The notes: a model not told the origin generated them from the letters alone. Positions 8,101 to 17,430 are shown, numbered from the stretch's first letter. The stretch: DNA of 46,129 nt from Candidatus Coproplasma excrementigallinarum (GCA_018714625.1 DVNE01000012.1:1-46129); one strand, 5' to 3'. Numbers and translations: made by a program.

Positions 8101-11100
8101 GCTCGCCGCAGGCATACCGCTCGTGTATTCCGTCGATACAAGCAAGGTTACATACATAGATGGCTTCCAGGAATATGTTTATAATGATGGCAGTGACGTA
8201 GGTACTCCCGTTATGAACAGTTTCTGTCTTGATCTGTCCGTATCAGTTGAAGCATATTATGAAATTTCTACCGATGTGCTTGTGGTTGGAAACAATAATA
8301 AGTACAGCGCCTACATCTATGTTACACACGCAGGAGAGCCCGCTTCAGGCGTAACAATTACTGTCGACGGAACATTGCTTGAGGGCGTTACGGATGAGAA
8401 GGGCAGAATAGCACTGCCTGAAAGTTTCCTTGATGATGCTGCAATAATGCAGGTTGTAGCCGAAGATGAAAACGGCAATGTATCTTTTGCAACCACTGCT
8501 TTCAGCCGTGTTCCGGCAGGAGAAGGCAATGGCCCGCTGTTTGTATCTGCCAAGGCAAATGAAAACAGCCAGACCGAGCAGAGCATAAGCTGGCTTGCCA
8601 ATCCTTTGAATACTGTGCAAAAGGCACTTATAAAGTATATGACCGTTGCCGAATATGAGGCAAACGGAAATTCATTTGATGGTGTAGAGGCGGTAGAAGG
8701 AACAAGCCAACTGCTTGATATAGGTGAGAGCAATAATGCGGCCGATAACAGCGCAGTTCTTGTGAACTCAATAGAGCTTGGCGGGTTAAAGCGCAATACA
8801 GAATATGTGTATATCGTTGGTGACGGAACTGTATGGTCTGAGGTTCATTATTTCTCCACGACAATAAAGGGTGGCAATACTGATTTCTTTGTATTGGGCG
8901 ATACTCAGGCAGAGAATGCTGGCAATGTTGAAGCCATTGCTCAGGCAATAGGTTCATCCGGCAAGGATTACAGTTTTGGTATTCAGACAGGCGACTTTAT
9001 AGACAGTGCAAGTTCTTATGCTCAGTGGGCTGAAATACTCAACGTGTTCTCTTCCAACTTCAGCAATGTAGACATGGTGCAGGTTCTTGGTAACCATGAA
9101 TATGCAGGTGATTTGGATGGTAATATAGCTGCAACGATAAATATGTTGCCCGGTACTGGCTATTATTCCGTAACTTACGGCAATGTGTATGTGGCAGTAA
9201 TAAGCTATACATATACGAGCAGTCTTGAAAATCTGCAGGAAGCGCTTGCCTGGTTGGTTGAGGATGCAAAATCCAGCGACGCCATATGGAAGGTTTTAAC
9301 GCTGCACCAGCCTGCATACTATACTAACCCTACCGGTGGTAGCGATTATGTGCATCAATATCTTCCAATAGCCGTAGACGAGGCGGGTATAGATGTTGTG
9401 TTCTCAGGCCATGACCATGCCTATGCGCGCACGCTGCCTATGACTGGCGGAAAGGTGGATGAGGAAAACGGTGCAGTATATTATATTGCGGGGTCAACAG
9501 GCGAAAAGTCTTACGATGTTGTATGGAATGACGCTTTCAATTTTGCAGTTGCTACCAATGACTATACCGCAATATATATCTCGGTTGAAGCAACTGACGA
9601 GACAATGACAATAACCACATATAATCTTGGCGGTACCGGTGTGGAAATCTTTGATACGTATACCATACGCAAAAACAATGCCTGCACTCAGAACGGCCAT
9701 AGCTATGTGTATGACGGCGAATATATCCTCTGCACTGAATGCGGATACTGCATGACCGACATAAGCTCATTCTCCGGACTTATAACCGATACTGAAGGCC
9801 GCCTTATGTATTTCGTAAACGGTGAAATGCATACCGGCTGGATGACTATCGGCGAGGATACATACTATTTCGGAGAGGATGGCTTAGGTGTAAACGGAAC
9901 GGTAACATTCCAGGAAAGCCATTGCTACGATAATTATGCAAGTGGGGACATTGACTATTATTTTGAAAATGGTCTGATGGTTGGCGGATATACAGGCAAA
10001 TATGGCGTAAGATACTTTGTTAACGGCGTAATGTATGAAGGTTGGATAGAACTCGAAGATGGATACTATTACTTCACTACAACCAATGACTTTGGCCTTA
10101 ATGGTGTGCGCCGCGGTGACAGGGCGACAGGAATTGCTACAGTATATACAAATACTCAGCCATACAATACTCTTTATAAAGTAACGTTGGATGAAACTGG
10201 TAAGTTTATCGGCGGCTATTTCCATTATCGTGATTACAACGGATTGACTTCATTCACTGATGTAAGGAATCCTCATTCCGAGGACGGAATATGGATTGTT
10301 TACCGTACAAATGAATGGGTAGATTATAACGGAAATCTTTATTATGCAAATGGTTCTGGCAATCTTGTAAAGGGACTTTATGCGGTTGACGGAGTAATGT
10401 ATGAATTTGATGACAGCGAAGGTTCTCCGGCTGAAACCAATTCATGCAAACTTATTGGCAAATACACCGGGTGGAATGGCGAAAAGTACTATGTTGAAGG
10501 TATAGAACAGAGTGGCTGGACTATAATTGATGGCGACTATTACTACTTTGCTACTGCCGAAGAAGTTGATTTTGCTCCTGATGCCGGATTTGAAGTTGGC
10601 GACAGACTCACAGGGAATGCGGCTGTTTACTCTCCTACACAGCCGTATGGAACATTCTACTACATTAACTTTGCTGAAGATGGTAAATACATATCCGGAG
10701 ATTGGCATAAGCGTTCTAATGGCGGTTATGCTCGTACACAGGTAGCTCCTCCTACGGATGATAGCAATATATGGATCAGCTACATAAATGGTGCGTTTGA
10801 GGTTGACGGAAAAGAGTACTATGCTGTTAATGGAATAATAGTAACCGGTGATTATGTTATAGACGGTGTGAAGTTTAAATTTAGTACTGAGGGGACTTCA
10901 CCTGAAGAAGGTCTTGGCGCTAAATTAGGCAGATACTACACAATTACGTTTATATGTGACGAAGAAGTCTCAGAAATATTTGAACTTTATCAGCAAAGTC
11001 TTATCGTACCTCCGGAATATGTAAAGCCCGTGGACAGCACGATGGTTGCAGCTTATGACTTCCTTGGCTGGTACAACGGTGAGGAGATGTTTGAGGATGG

Positions 11101-12295
11101 CATGGTGGCTTCGGCAAACGTTACATATACCGCAAAATATCAGAAGGTACACGCAGCGCTCTACTACGATATAGCAGAAGTGCTTGCCGCCCTCGAAGAG
11201 ACGGCAGAGAGTGGTACGCCTGCGGATAGGCACGACGCCGTAGACGACGTTACCGAACTCTATGAAACTCTTACGGCTGAGAATATTGCCGATGCCGAGG
11301 ATGAAGGTCTTTCCTTTGAGCTTTATGAACAGATGCTCGGCAAACTTTACGAAGTAAGCTTTATTTCAAACGGCATAACCATAACTTCAAAAACACTGTA
11401 CGAAGGCGAGGCGGTAAATGCGCCTATGTTCGACCCGATAAAGGCATCTTCGAGCAGCATGGTAGCATCCTATGCGTTCAAGGGCTGGTATAACGGCGAG
11501 GTACAGTGGACCGCTGGTGTTACAGCAACGGCAGACGCTACTTATACCGCAGCATTCAGCAAGGTTTACAGCACTACATATAACACTTTAAAGACGCTCA
11601 CGGATGCGCTTGCAGCAGCTCAGACACCTGCAGAAAAGCACATTGCGGTAAGCAACCTCAGGACTGTATATGCAACTCTCACCGAAAAGGACAAAACTGA
11701 CGCAGAGGCAGAGGGACTTTCGTTTGCTCAGTACGAAGAGATGCTCGGCAAGCTGTACGAAGTGACATTCGTTGCCGAAGGCAAGACGGTTTCCGTTACA
11801 GAATACTATGAGGGCGAGGCAATCGCCGCGCCTGCCGCACCTGAAAAGTCCGGCAACAGAGTAAAGAGCTACGAGTTCGACGGCTGGTACAACGGCGAAG
11901 ATGTGCTGGCAGAGGGTGCTACGGCAACATCCGACGCACTTTATGAAGCAAAGTACATTTTGGTATACACCGAGAAGTTTACGGCCCTGAAGGAGGCGCT
12001 CGAGGCGCTCGCAGAAGTGGGAGCAGACGGTTCGCTTGAGGCGCAGTACGAGGCTCTGAGCGCAGTATATGTGCTCTATGAAGAGTTTGGCAGCGCAGAA
12101 CTGCGCGACGCCGTGGCAGAGGGACTTTCATTCGCTCAGTATGAAGAGATGCTCGAGGCATACAACGGCGCAGCTCAGGGAGCTGAGGAAGACCTTGCAG
12201 CGGCAAGGATACTTGCAAACAGATTTGCGGATGCCGCAGCGGCAGTTATAGCGCTTGCGTCGGCGGCATACGTTACACTCGGAAGGAGGTGGTAA
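5168..12295 (+). CDS. Giant secreted phosphodiester glycosidase-metallophosphatase surface protein
   Basis: The 2375-aa protein has an N-terminal signal peptide (about residues 1-40, ending NTAYAAGG). Domains in order: a NAGPA-type phosphodiester glycosidase domain (about 60-290) with NGDFF at 126-130 and DGGGS at 252-256; Ig-like regions (300-500); a beta-rich CBM-like segment starting VVWDFEDVY (about 500-750); a possible cohesin-like or Ig region (about 880-1030); an Fn3-like lead-in; and a purple-acid-phosphatase-type metallophosphoesterase (about 1238-1500) with GDTQ (1244), GNHE (1308), His1380 and GHDH (1414-1417). A Cys-x2-Cys segment and glucan/choline-binding-like repeats (TGW, YEGW, QSGW; about 1530-1900) follow. 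Three units of about 140 aa come next (Flg_new/InlB-like GWYNGE plus a helical part ending GLSFAQYEEML, 1923-2340). It ends in a weak hydrophobic tail. No LPXTG is seen. SD is AGGAGG. Confidence 0.85.
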   Translation: MKLKTQNGKLRRVIIAALAVCFAVAFALAMSLFGNTAYAAGGRYNTSVTMHNISAGVRETKYYTNVETTNDDQVVAYAIEIDLKQNTLIAGYKDYDTSGKWGMDTVRNHVAAAETARPVKVVAAVNGDFFNMATGEPTGALVMNGKTVHKSNGRIYFAILKNGDAVIRTGEITDDVQEAIGAASMLIQDGTVVPSPSDTTKQPRTAVGIKADGTVVLMVADGRQAPYSSGYSLYDLACKMQEQGCVVAANLDGGGSTTYLAKYAGTDDLTLANSPSDGQERSVSSSLLVVSNAEPTGIFASAEITPNNEVYTPGSSVTFTALGVDTAGFSAEIPEEAYWRVSQEDAAYGEITELEDGSGEFISKAEAIPSAGTDVTVELVYQDKVVGSSTIELRNPDSLSFSSSAVTLAFGERTDLGLTALWQQREVHLRDSGDLEWTISAGRKSDGSPSLDEEGNPLYAGAMDGNIFVADEEATDTTSTVTVKSAANPSLTASVEVSVGQMPTVVWDFEDVYDEETGTTIPAEEYYDTENGNSAFSASNAGAGAITSSCVVSSEDGYPVRMGSHSLRVDYDFTNVSKTDGAYFGPTYEMIIPGKPTAIGVWMYTPANTRNLWLRGYLYGYNYNEDGEVAYVQNEDGSYSLDNTYRQQSDQPAVVNFTAQSQVEADALGIPYYSDYYPEGWHYYEAPIATYSTANGVTTLTPIAGDFYVLYLGQALRLMVVPGINMGVNENGKGDKSYVYFDDFQFVYGSQTNDVNAPEITYAYIANPQGDIENTTLEDGVTINSSMFQVHAQYVDYTDRFDTGVIPENVHIYIDGNQLEYGSRTGTQDAEGNATQSEGNVQSVDYYVPNGSHVVTIEVGDYAGNYTTQSYTVNVQGASEFETVSLVPAEGAVPLLNSDYGLELYASDMSKVESVVFELTLRSEFMLDAEPAEGFNVVCNLTNAVTNTYTIEVTRKEGTEAAEGAGAIASVNISIPKSLAAGIPLVYSVDTSKVTYIDGFQEYVYNDGSDVGTPVMNSFCLDLSVSVEAYYEISTDVLVVGNNNKYSAYIYVTHAGEPASGVTITVDGTLLEGVTDEKGRIALPESFLDDAAIMQVVAEDENGNVSFATTAFSRVPAGEGNGPLFVSAKANENSQTEQSISWLANPLNTVQKALIKYMTVAEYEANGNSFDGVEAVEGTSQLLDIGESNNAADNSAVLVNSIELGGLKRNTEYVYIVGDGTVWSEVHYFSTTIKGGNTDFFVLGDTQAENAGNVEAIAQAIGSSGKDYSFGIQTGDFIDSASSYAQWAEILNVFSSNFSNVDMVQVLGNHEYAGDLDGNIAATINMLPGTGYYSVTYGNVYVAVISYTYTSSLENLQEALAWLVEDAKSSDAIWKVLTLHQPAYYTNPTGGSDYVHQYLPIAVDEAGIDVVFSGHDHAYARTLPMTGGKVDEENGAVYYIAGSTGEKSYDVVWNDAFNFAVATNDYTAIYISVEATDETMTITTYNLGGTGVEIFDTYTIRKNNACTQNGHSYVYDGEYILCTECGYCMTDISSFSGLITDTEGRLMYFVNGEMHTGWMTIGEDTYYFGEDGLGVNGTVTFQESHCYDNYASGDIDYYFENGLMVGGYTGKYGVRYFVNGVMYEGWIELEDGYYYFTTTNDFGLNGVRRGDRATGIATVYTNTQPYNTLYKVTLDETGKFIGGYFHYRDYNGLTSFTDVRNPHSEDGIWIVYRTNEWVDYNGNLYYANGSGNLVKGLYAVDGVMYEFDDSEGSPAETNSCKLIGKYTGWNGEKYYVEGIEQSGWTIIDGDYYYFATAEEVDFAPDAGFEVGDRLTGNAAVYSPTQPYGTFYYINFAEDGKYISGDWHKRSNGGYARTQVAPPTDDSNIWISYINGAFEVDGKEYYAVNGIIVTGDYVIDGVKFKFSTEGTSPEEGLGAKLGRYYTITFICDEEVSEIFELYQQSLIVPPEYVKPVDSTMVAAYDFLGWYNGEEMFEDGMVASANVTYTAKYQKVHAALYYDIAEVLAALEETAESGTPADRHDAVDDVTELYETLTAENIADAEDEGLSFELYEQMLGKLYEVSFISNGITITSKTLYEGEAVNAPMFDPIKASSSSMVASYAFKGWYNGEVQWTAGVTATADATYTAAFSKVYSTTYNTLKTLTDALAAAQTPAEKHIAVSNLRTVYATLTEKDKTDAEAEGLSFAQYEEMLGKLYEVTFVAEGKTVSVTEYYEGEAIAAPAAPEKSGNRVKSYEFDGWYNGEDVLAEGATATSDALYEAKYILVYTEKFTALKEALEALAEVGADGSLEAQYEALSAVYVLYEEFGSAELRDAVAEGLSFAQYEEMLEAYNGAAQGAEEDLAAARILANRFADAAAAVIALASAAYVTLGRRW

Positions 12296-12297
12296 CA

Positions 12298-12891
12298 ATG
12301 AAGAAGAAGATAATATTCATGGCGACGGCAGCCGCAGCGATAGCGGTGCTGTTTGCAGCAGGTTGCAATACCAACCCCGGAACTACCGGCCCCAATGGCG
12401 GAGAGCAGACGACCGAGTATACAAAAATAACCCGTGCATATGATGGCGCGGATGAGGCAGCTTCGCTTGAAAAGAAGATAACGGTATCCTCCGGCGAAAC
12501 AGTGCTTTCCTGGGAGACGGAAACTTATACCAAGGCAGAAACAGGGTATACGTTGGTCGTCAATAGCGGAGTGCTCAACGAAATAGGCGAGGGCGACGGA
12601 ATGTATGCCGAAGAGGAAGAGACCACGAATGTATCCGGCATAAAGCTCGGGGCATTCCCCAAGGAGAGCGACTTCATTCTGCCCGTATACGGCGATGTTG
12701 AAGACACGCTTACGCTTACAGCAAAGCTCTCTGCAACATACCTCACTTCGATAGGATTTGCTGCGGGAAATGCTGAAGGCGACGTGGATTTTGAAGCCGT
12801 AGTCACGGCGGGTAAATTTGTATCGCTCGACCTTGCCTATACTTCTTCAAACGGCAACAGCGTTACCATTTCGTTTGATTTTGCATATTGA
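12298..12891 (+). CDS. Hypothetical lipoprotein
   Basis: The 197-aa protein has a clear lipoprotein signal: Lys-rich start, hydrophobic stretch and lipobox FAAGC with Cys23. After a Gly/Thr/Pro-rich linker the mature part is acidic and probably all-beta, with many Thr/Val alternations and a final VTISFDFAY. I recognise no domain. The ATG at 12298 is preferred over the in-frame GTG at 12289 because SD AAGGAGG lies at 12283-12289. It starts 2 nt after the giant gene's stop, so the two are almost certainly co-translated, and it may be an anchor or partner of that surface enzyme. A hairpin follows. Confidence 0.8.
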   Translation: MKKKIIFMATAAAAIAVLFAAGCNTNPGTTGPNGGEQTTEYTKITRAYDGADEAASLEKKITVSSGETVLSWETETYTKAETGYTLVVNSGVLNEIGEGDGMYAEEEETTNVSGIKLGAFPKESDFILPVYGDVEDTLTLTAKLSATYLTSIGFAAGNAEGDVDFEAVVTAGKFVSLDLAYTSSNGNSVTISFDFAY

Positions 12892-13054
12892 TAACTCGGC
12901 TCTTCATACAGAACGGCATTGAGCTATCGGGTCAGCAGTGCAACTGACTTGGTTTGAGCTGACGAACAATTTTAGCAGATAATTATGGATTAGCATTTAA
13001 ATCGGATTTAGTGGTTAAACCTATAATTTAAATTCTGCTGATAACTGAAATCGG

Positions 13055-13100
13055 GAACGGATTGCCCGAATTTACGGGCAATCCGTTCTGATTTATAAAA
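13055..13100 (+). terminator. Terminator after the lipoprotein gene
   Basis: A perfect 14-bp stem (13055-13068 with 13075-13088; arm GAACGGATTGCCCG) and 6-nt loop are followed by an A/T-rich run. It separates the giant-protein operon from the GT2-HAD gene. The remainder of 12892-13150 has no gene. Confidence 0.7.
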
Positions 13101-13150
13101 AATTTTTAATAAAATATCCAATCATTATTTAGTTTTACGGAGATGGATAA

Positions 13151-16100
13151 ATGGAGCAGTTGGTAAAGGTTTCTGTAATAGTTCCCTGTTATAATTCCGG
13201 AAAATATATAAAAAACAGTGTGTATTGTCTGTTGACCCAATACTACAACAATGTCGAAATTATATGTGTCAACGATGGCAGCACAGATAATACGGCTGAG
13301 GTGCTTGAAGAGCTTGCCGCGGCCAATGAAAATATTAAGGTCATCACGCTGGAAGAAAATCGCGGTCTGTTCAATGCCCGCATTGTCGGCGCAGACAATG
13401 CATCCGGTGAGTACATAGCATTTATGGACAGCGACGACCAGATAACTAAAAACTGGATAAGTAGTCTTGTTTTTAAAGCAAAAAGTTCTGGCGCTGATCT
13501 TGTGTTTGGTGACATGCGTAAACTTGGCAGTGTACCAAATAATACCATTGACAGGCACAGGGCCTGCTACTATAACCTTGACCCGCTTCGGTCTGTAACA
13601 TTAGATACCGATGGACGAGGAGTGCTCGATTTATTTATGAAGATGCATGGGCTTTGCTCTCACTATCACTATGTATGGAATAAGCTGATTCGGCGCGATT
13701 TGTGGGAGGCATGTTTAACAGATTTAAATATGCTTAATTCAGTCAAGACGCATCTTGTAATGGGGGAGGATATTGCTTTTTCTGCAACGCTGTTTATGTT
13801 TGCAAAAAAAGTAGTGAATGTTCATAACGCTTATTATATCTATTGCATTCATAATGAACAGAGTGTAAATACAGACAGTGCTGAAAAATACAGAAAGAAT
13901 ATTGAAGACCTGGTTGCTGTTTTTGATTATCTGGAAAGTCTGCTTGAAAAACATGGTTATTTTGAGAAGTATGCCACTGAATATAAATTATTGAAACAGC
14001 GCTATGGAATGATATATATAAGACTTGGAAGAGGCCTTGTTTTAACTGAAACATACAGAAAATATGTGTCGGATACTTTTCTTCAGGAAGAAATCGAGAA
14101 TATTAAAGATATAAAGTCTGAGCTTTTTCTCAATCAGATGACAAATACGGCAGGCATAGATGACGTTTACTACTCTTTGCTTGATAAGATATATTCACCT
14201 GATATAAAGGTTATAAGCTTTGATGTTTTTGATACTCTTGTATTTAGGCCTTTTGCCAAACCTCTCGATATGTTCATCTGTCTTAACAAACCTTTTACAG
14301 AGATTTTCGGGATAAATTCATATGTTGACTTTGCCTCGATAAGGCACTATGCCGAAGAGCACTGCCATAAGATTCAAAAAGCGTTGAGACCAGGTATAGA
14401 AGAGCCTACTTTTGATGAAATATATGACCTTATTGCTGAAGTTTATGGCTATGACAGGGAAAAATTGCGTGAAGTTCAAAAGTTGGAAATTGAAAATGAA
14501 ATTAAATTTTCATACCCCCGCAAGAGTGCTTGCGAATTATTTGAAATTGCCAAAAATACTGGCAAGAAAATTATACTCGTCAGCGATATGTATCTGCCTC
14601 GTTCATGCATTGAAGCTATACTTCAGAAATGTGGAATAGAAGGGTATGATAAGCTCTATCTTTCTAACGAATATCATCTTACAAAACATTCGGGCAGATT
14701 ATATAGTGCAATATCAAGGGAATTAAAAGATTTTGCTTTGCCTCCGCAATTTTATCATATAGGTGATAATTACGATTCAGATGTAGCAAAAGCTAAAGGG
14801 GCAGGCTGGCATGCGCAGCACTATCCTGCGCCAATGGGACTTTTGCAGGGAAGAAATCCTGGAATTTTTACAGGCTTGTCGTACAATAAAATATTCTATA
14901 TTTCAGATAGGTACACAGATATGGATTTGGCGTACTACAGCTATACCGGACTTAGAAGTTGTCTGGCTGTAGTAGCAAATAAAATTTTCGACTTCCCCTA
15001 TGTAAGTTTCAATATAAACAGTGACCTCAATGCAGATCCAAAGTTTGTAGGTTATTTTATAACCGGTATGCATGTTTTTGCTATTGTGCGGTGGCTTATA
15101 AAGAAGACTAGAGGTAAGGGAATAAGAAAAATTCACTTTGCGGCAAGAGATGGTTACCTTATAAAGAAGGCCTACGATATTCTTTCGGAGGGATTGACAG
15201 GTTTGCCGCAAAGCAGCTACATACGCGTTTCCAGAAAGTCGTTTGCAATAGCTGATATTAAAAGCTTTAACGATGTCCACTCTATAGTGCAGAAATTGAA
15301 TTATGCCAGTCAAACGCCTGAAAGTATCTATGAATTATTCAAGCCCGTTATGACTACAAGGGCTCTTGATGCCTATGCGGCTTATAGAGAGAAAAACAAC
15401 GCTATGAGCCTGACGCCGTTTGTGGATAAAGAGCAGTTTGCTGCTTTTATGAAGGATTTTTATATATCCTATCTGCAAGACGCTACGTTTGAAGAATATG
15501 ACGAAATGCTCAAAAAATATTTCTCTGAAATTTTTGCGCCTGAAGATGTATTCTTTGATATAGGGTATTCTGGCCGTGTTGAGTTGGTTCTGAATAAGCT
15601 TTTAGGTTTTAAAATCCGTTCCTATTATATCCATTCAAATAATGAGTACCTTGAAAAACGTTGCTTTTTAGGCGATATTGAAAATGAATGCTTCTATGAT
15701 TATAAGCCAATAGTGACCGGTGTCGTGCGTGAACATATTATATCTGAATTAGCGCCTTCCACAATAGGGTATGCCTTGAATGATGGAAAGTTAGAGCCTG
15801 TTTTTGATAAGTTTGATATGAACTATCCTACTCAGTTCGTAACACGGTTAGTGCAGGAGAGTGCAATCGATTTTGTGCGCGATATGCGTACATATTTCGG
15901 GAAAGGCGCAGTTGATATATTTGCGCGTGATTATGAACTTTCTAGGCCGTTCGAATATTATCTGCATTTCTCGAGATCTTTTGACAGAAATATTTTTGGC
16001 GATCTTGAATTTGAAGATGATATGGGTGAAGGACATACTGTAAGCGGTATAGATTTCTGGAACAGATCTTTAGAAAGAATTCATTTCGGAGAAACTGCCG

Positions 16101-16228
16101 TCTACAAAGAGCCGGCAATGCCGTCTGCGGTGAAAAAACGTTCACGTCTCATGCGCGCATTGTATCTGTTCCTCTTCGACAGAAAAACTTTTAATCGGAA
16201 GCTCAAAAACAAGCTTCATAAAAAATAA
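13151..16228 (+). CDS. GT2 glycosyltransferase-HAD phosphatase fusion
   Basis: The 1025-aa protein starts with a GT-A family 2 glycosyltransferase domain (about residues 1-240): VSVIVPCYN, VNDGSTDN and the metal-binding MDSDD at about 93-97. After a helical stretch comes a HAD-type hydrolase domain (about 352-560) with motif I SFDVFDTLV, VSDMYLP and motif IV GDNYDSDVAKAKGAG. The remaining 460 residues, with FAARDGYLIKKAYD, form a region I know only as an extension seen in surface-polysaccharide HAD/GT proteins. It has no signal peptide and is likely cytoplasmic or membrane-peripheral. A role in making a phosphorylated surface glycan is inferred. The gene is visibly richer in A+T than its neighbours, which is typical of transferred surface-polysaccharide genes. 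Its stop overlaps the next start by one base. Confidence 0.8.
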   Translation: MEQLVKVSVIVPCYNSGKYIKNSVYCLLTQYYNNVEIICVNDGSTDNTAEVLEELAAANENIKVITLEENRGLFNARIVGADNASGEYIAFMDSDDQITKNWISSLVFKAKSSGADLVFGDMRKLGSVPNNTIDRHRACYYNLDPLRSVTLDTDGRGVLDLFMKMHGLCSHYHYVWNKLIRRDLWEACLTDLNMLNSVKTHLVMGEDIAFSATLFMFAKKVVNVHNAYYIYCIHNEQSVNTDSAEKYRKNIEDLVAVFDYLESLLEKHGYFEKYATEYKLLKQRYGMIYIRLGRGLVLTETYRKYVSDTFLQEEIENIKDIKSELFLNQMTNTAGIDDVYYSLLDKIYSPDIKVISFDVFDTLVFRPFAKPLDMFICLNKPFTEIFGINSYVDFASIRHYAEEHCHKIQKALRPGIEEPTFDEIYDLIAEVYGYDREKLREVQKLEIENEIKFSYPRKSACELFEIAKNTGKKIILVSDMYLPRSCIEAILQKCGIEGYDKLYLSNEYHLTKHSGRLYSAISRELKDFALPPQFYHIGDNYDSDVAKAKGAGWHAQHYPAPMGLLQGRNPGIFTGLSYNKIFYISDRYTDMDLAYYSYTGLRSCLAVVANKIFDFPYVSFNINSDLNADPKFVGYFITGMHVFAIVRWLIKKTRGKGIRKIHFAARDGYLIKKAYDILSEGLTGLPQSSYIRVSRKSFAIADIKSFNDVHSIVQKLNYASQTPESIYELFKPVMTTRALDAYAAYREKNNAMSLTPFVDKEQFAAFMKDFYISYLQDATFEEYDEMLKKYFSEIFAPEDVFFDIGYSGRVELVLNKLLGFKIRSYYIHSNNEYLEKRCFLGDIENECFYDYKPIVTGVVREHIISELAPSTIGYALNDGKLEPVFDKFDMNYPTQFVTRLVQESAIDFVRDMRTYFGKGAVDIFARDYELSRPFEYYLHFSRSFDRNIFGDLEFEDDMGEGHTVSGIDFWNRSLERIHFGETAVYKEPAMPSAVKKRSRLMRALYLFLFDRKTFNRKLKNKLHKK

Positions 16229-17430
16229 TGTCACTATCCCGCATGAAAAAATTTCTTTGCATAATAATTTCATTATTTCTTATACTGCTTTCTGCCTGTT
16301 CAGCAGGTCCGATTGGTACAGACCACACAATTCAATTAAAACTCGTATATGCGGGCGCTGAGCTCGATTTGTGTGCGCCGTTACTCAGAGAATATATAGA
16401 CGAGGATGACACGGCAAAGCAATGCGATTTTTTGCTTGAACATAACGGCGAAAATTATGACTGGCAGAATATAATGCTTGCCTGGTATGGCAATGAAAGT
16501 ATCGAATATACCGTCTATATTGCGGATAACCCGAGCTTTGAAGACGCTTTTACAGCCGAAACGGACGAGTGCGAGTACTACTATGGTATGTTTATGCCAG
16601 GGAAGACCTATTACTGGAAGGTTTCGGGTAGTTTTGCGGCCGATTATTCGGCAATGGACAGCTTTACCGTTAAGGAACTTCCTGTGGCGCTCTATTCCAT
16701 TGACCACACCGCAAATGTGCGCGATATGGGCGGTTGGGAGACGACCGACGGGCAAACTGTAAACTATGGCTTGCTCTACCGCGGCGGACAGCTCAACGGT
16801 TACCAGACTACGCCGGTATCAGACGAGGGGAAGAGCAGGTTGCGCGATATTCTTGGTATTAAGAGCGAGATAGACCTGCGCACTCCCGGAGTTGACGACG
16901 GAGGCCAGACTTCAAACTACTTCAATCCCGAAGGTAAGTACATAAAGGCGCCGTTCTATGCCTATACTTGCATCATTCCTGAATATTACAAGGGCGAATA
17001 CCCCATCAGGGCATACGACGAAAGAGTGCCTGCCGCCTTTAAGTCAATATTGGAATTTTTAAGCGACGAAAGCAATTATCCTGTCTACATTCATTGCAAT
17101 GCCGGCGCGGACAGAACTGGTACGCTGGCATTTATACTCAACGGCCTTCTGGGTGTGCCGTACGAGCAGCTGACAAAGGATTTTGAAATAACTTCCTTTT
17201 CTGTGATGGGCAACCGTTGGCGTGGCAGTGTCGAAAGTAACTTTACCGACGGAATTATGAGCGATAAGTCAGGCGAGGTCTACGTCGCTTGGGGCAAGAC
17301 ATATGAGCTTATGATGCAGTACTACTCCAGAGGCGGAACGCTGGCGGACGCGATAGAAAATTATCTTATAACCGTCTGCGGAGTATCTTCAGAGTGTATA
17401 GCCGATTTTAAAGAGATAATGCTCGGCTGA
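16228..17430 (+). CDS. Lipoprotein tyrosine phosphatase (IphP/Y_phosphatase3-like)
   Basis: The 400-aa protein has a lipoprotein signal (LILLSAC, Cys24), an Fn3-like domain (about residues 70-145, with YTVYIADNPSF and KTYYWKV), then a protein-tyrosine-phosphatase domain. The latter has the family's opening motif NVRDMGGW and LYRGGQL, EIDLRTP, and the P-loop HCNAGADRTG with nucleophile Cys290 and Arg296. It is expected on the outer face of the membrane, acting on phosphorylated proteins, sugars or lipids. The ATG overlaps the GT2-HAD stop (TAATG), implying coupled translation. ATG 16243 (MKKFLC) is an equally good start. Its pairing with a glycosyltransferase-phosphatase suggests work on the same phosphate-bearing glycan, which is inference. 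Confidence 0.85.
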   Translation: MSLSRMKKFLCIIISLFLILLSACSAGPIGTDHTIQLKLVYAGAELDLCAPLLREYIDEDDTAKQCDFLLEHNGENYDWQNIMLAWYGNESIEYTVYIADNPSFEDAFTAETDECEYYYGMFMPGKTYYWKVSGSFAADYSAMDSFTVKELPVALYSIDHTANVRDMGGWETTDGQTVNYGLLYRGGQLNGYQTTPVSDEGKSRLRDILGIKSEIDLRTPGVDDGGQTSNYFNPEGKYIKAPFYAYTCIIPEYYKGEYPIRAYDERVPAAFKSILEFLSDESNYPVYIHCNAGADRTGTLAFILNGLLGVPYEQLTKDFEITSFSVMGNRWRGSVESNFTDGIMSDKSGEVYVAWGKTYELMMQYYSRGGTLADAIENYLITVCGVSSECIADFKEIMLG

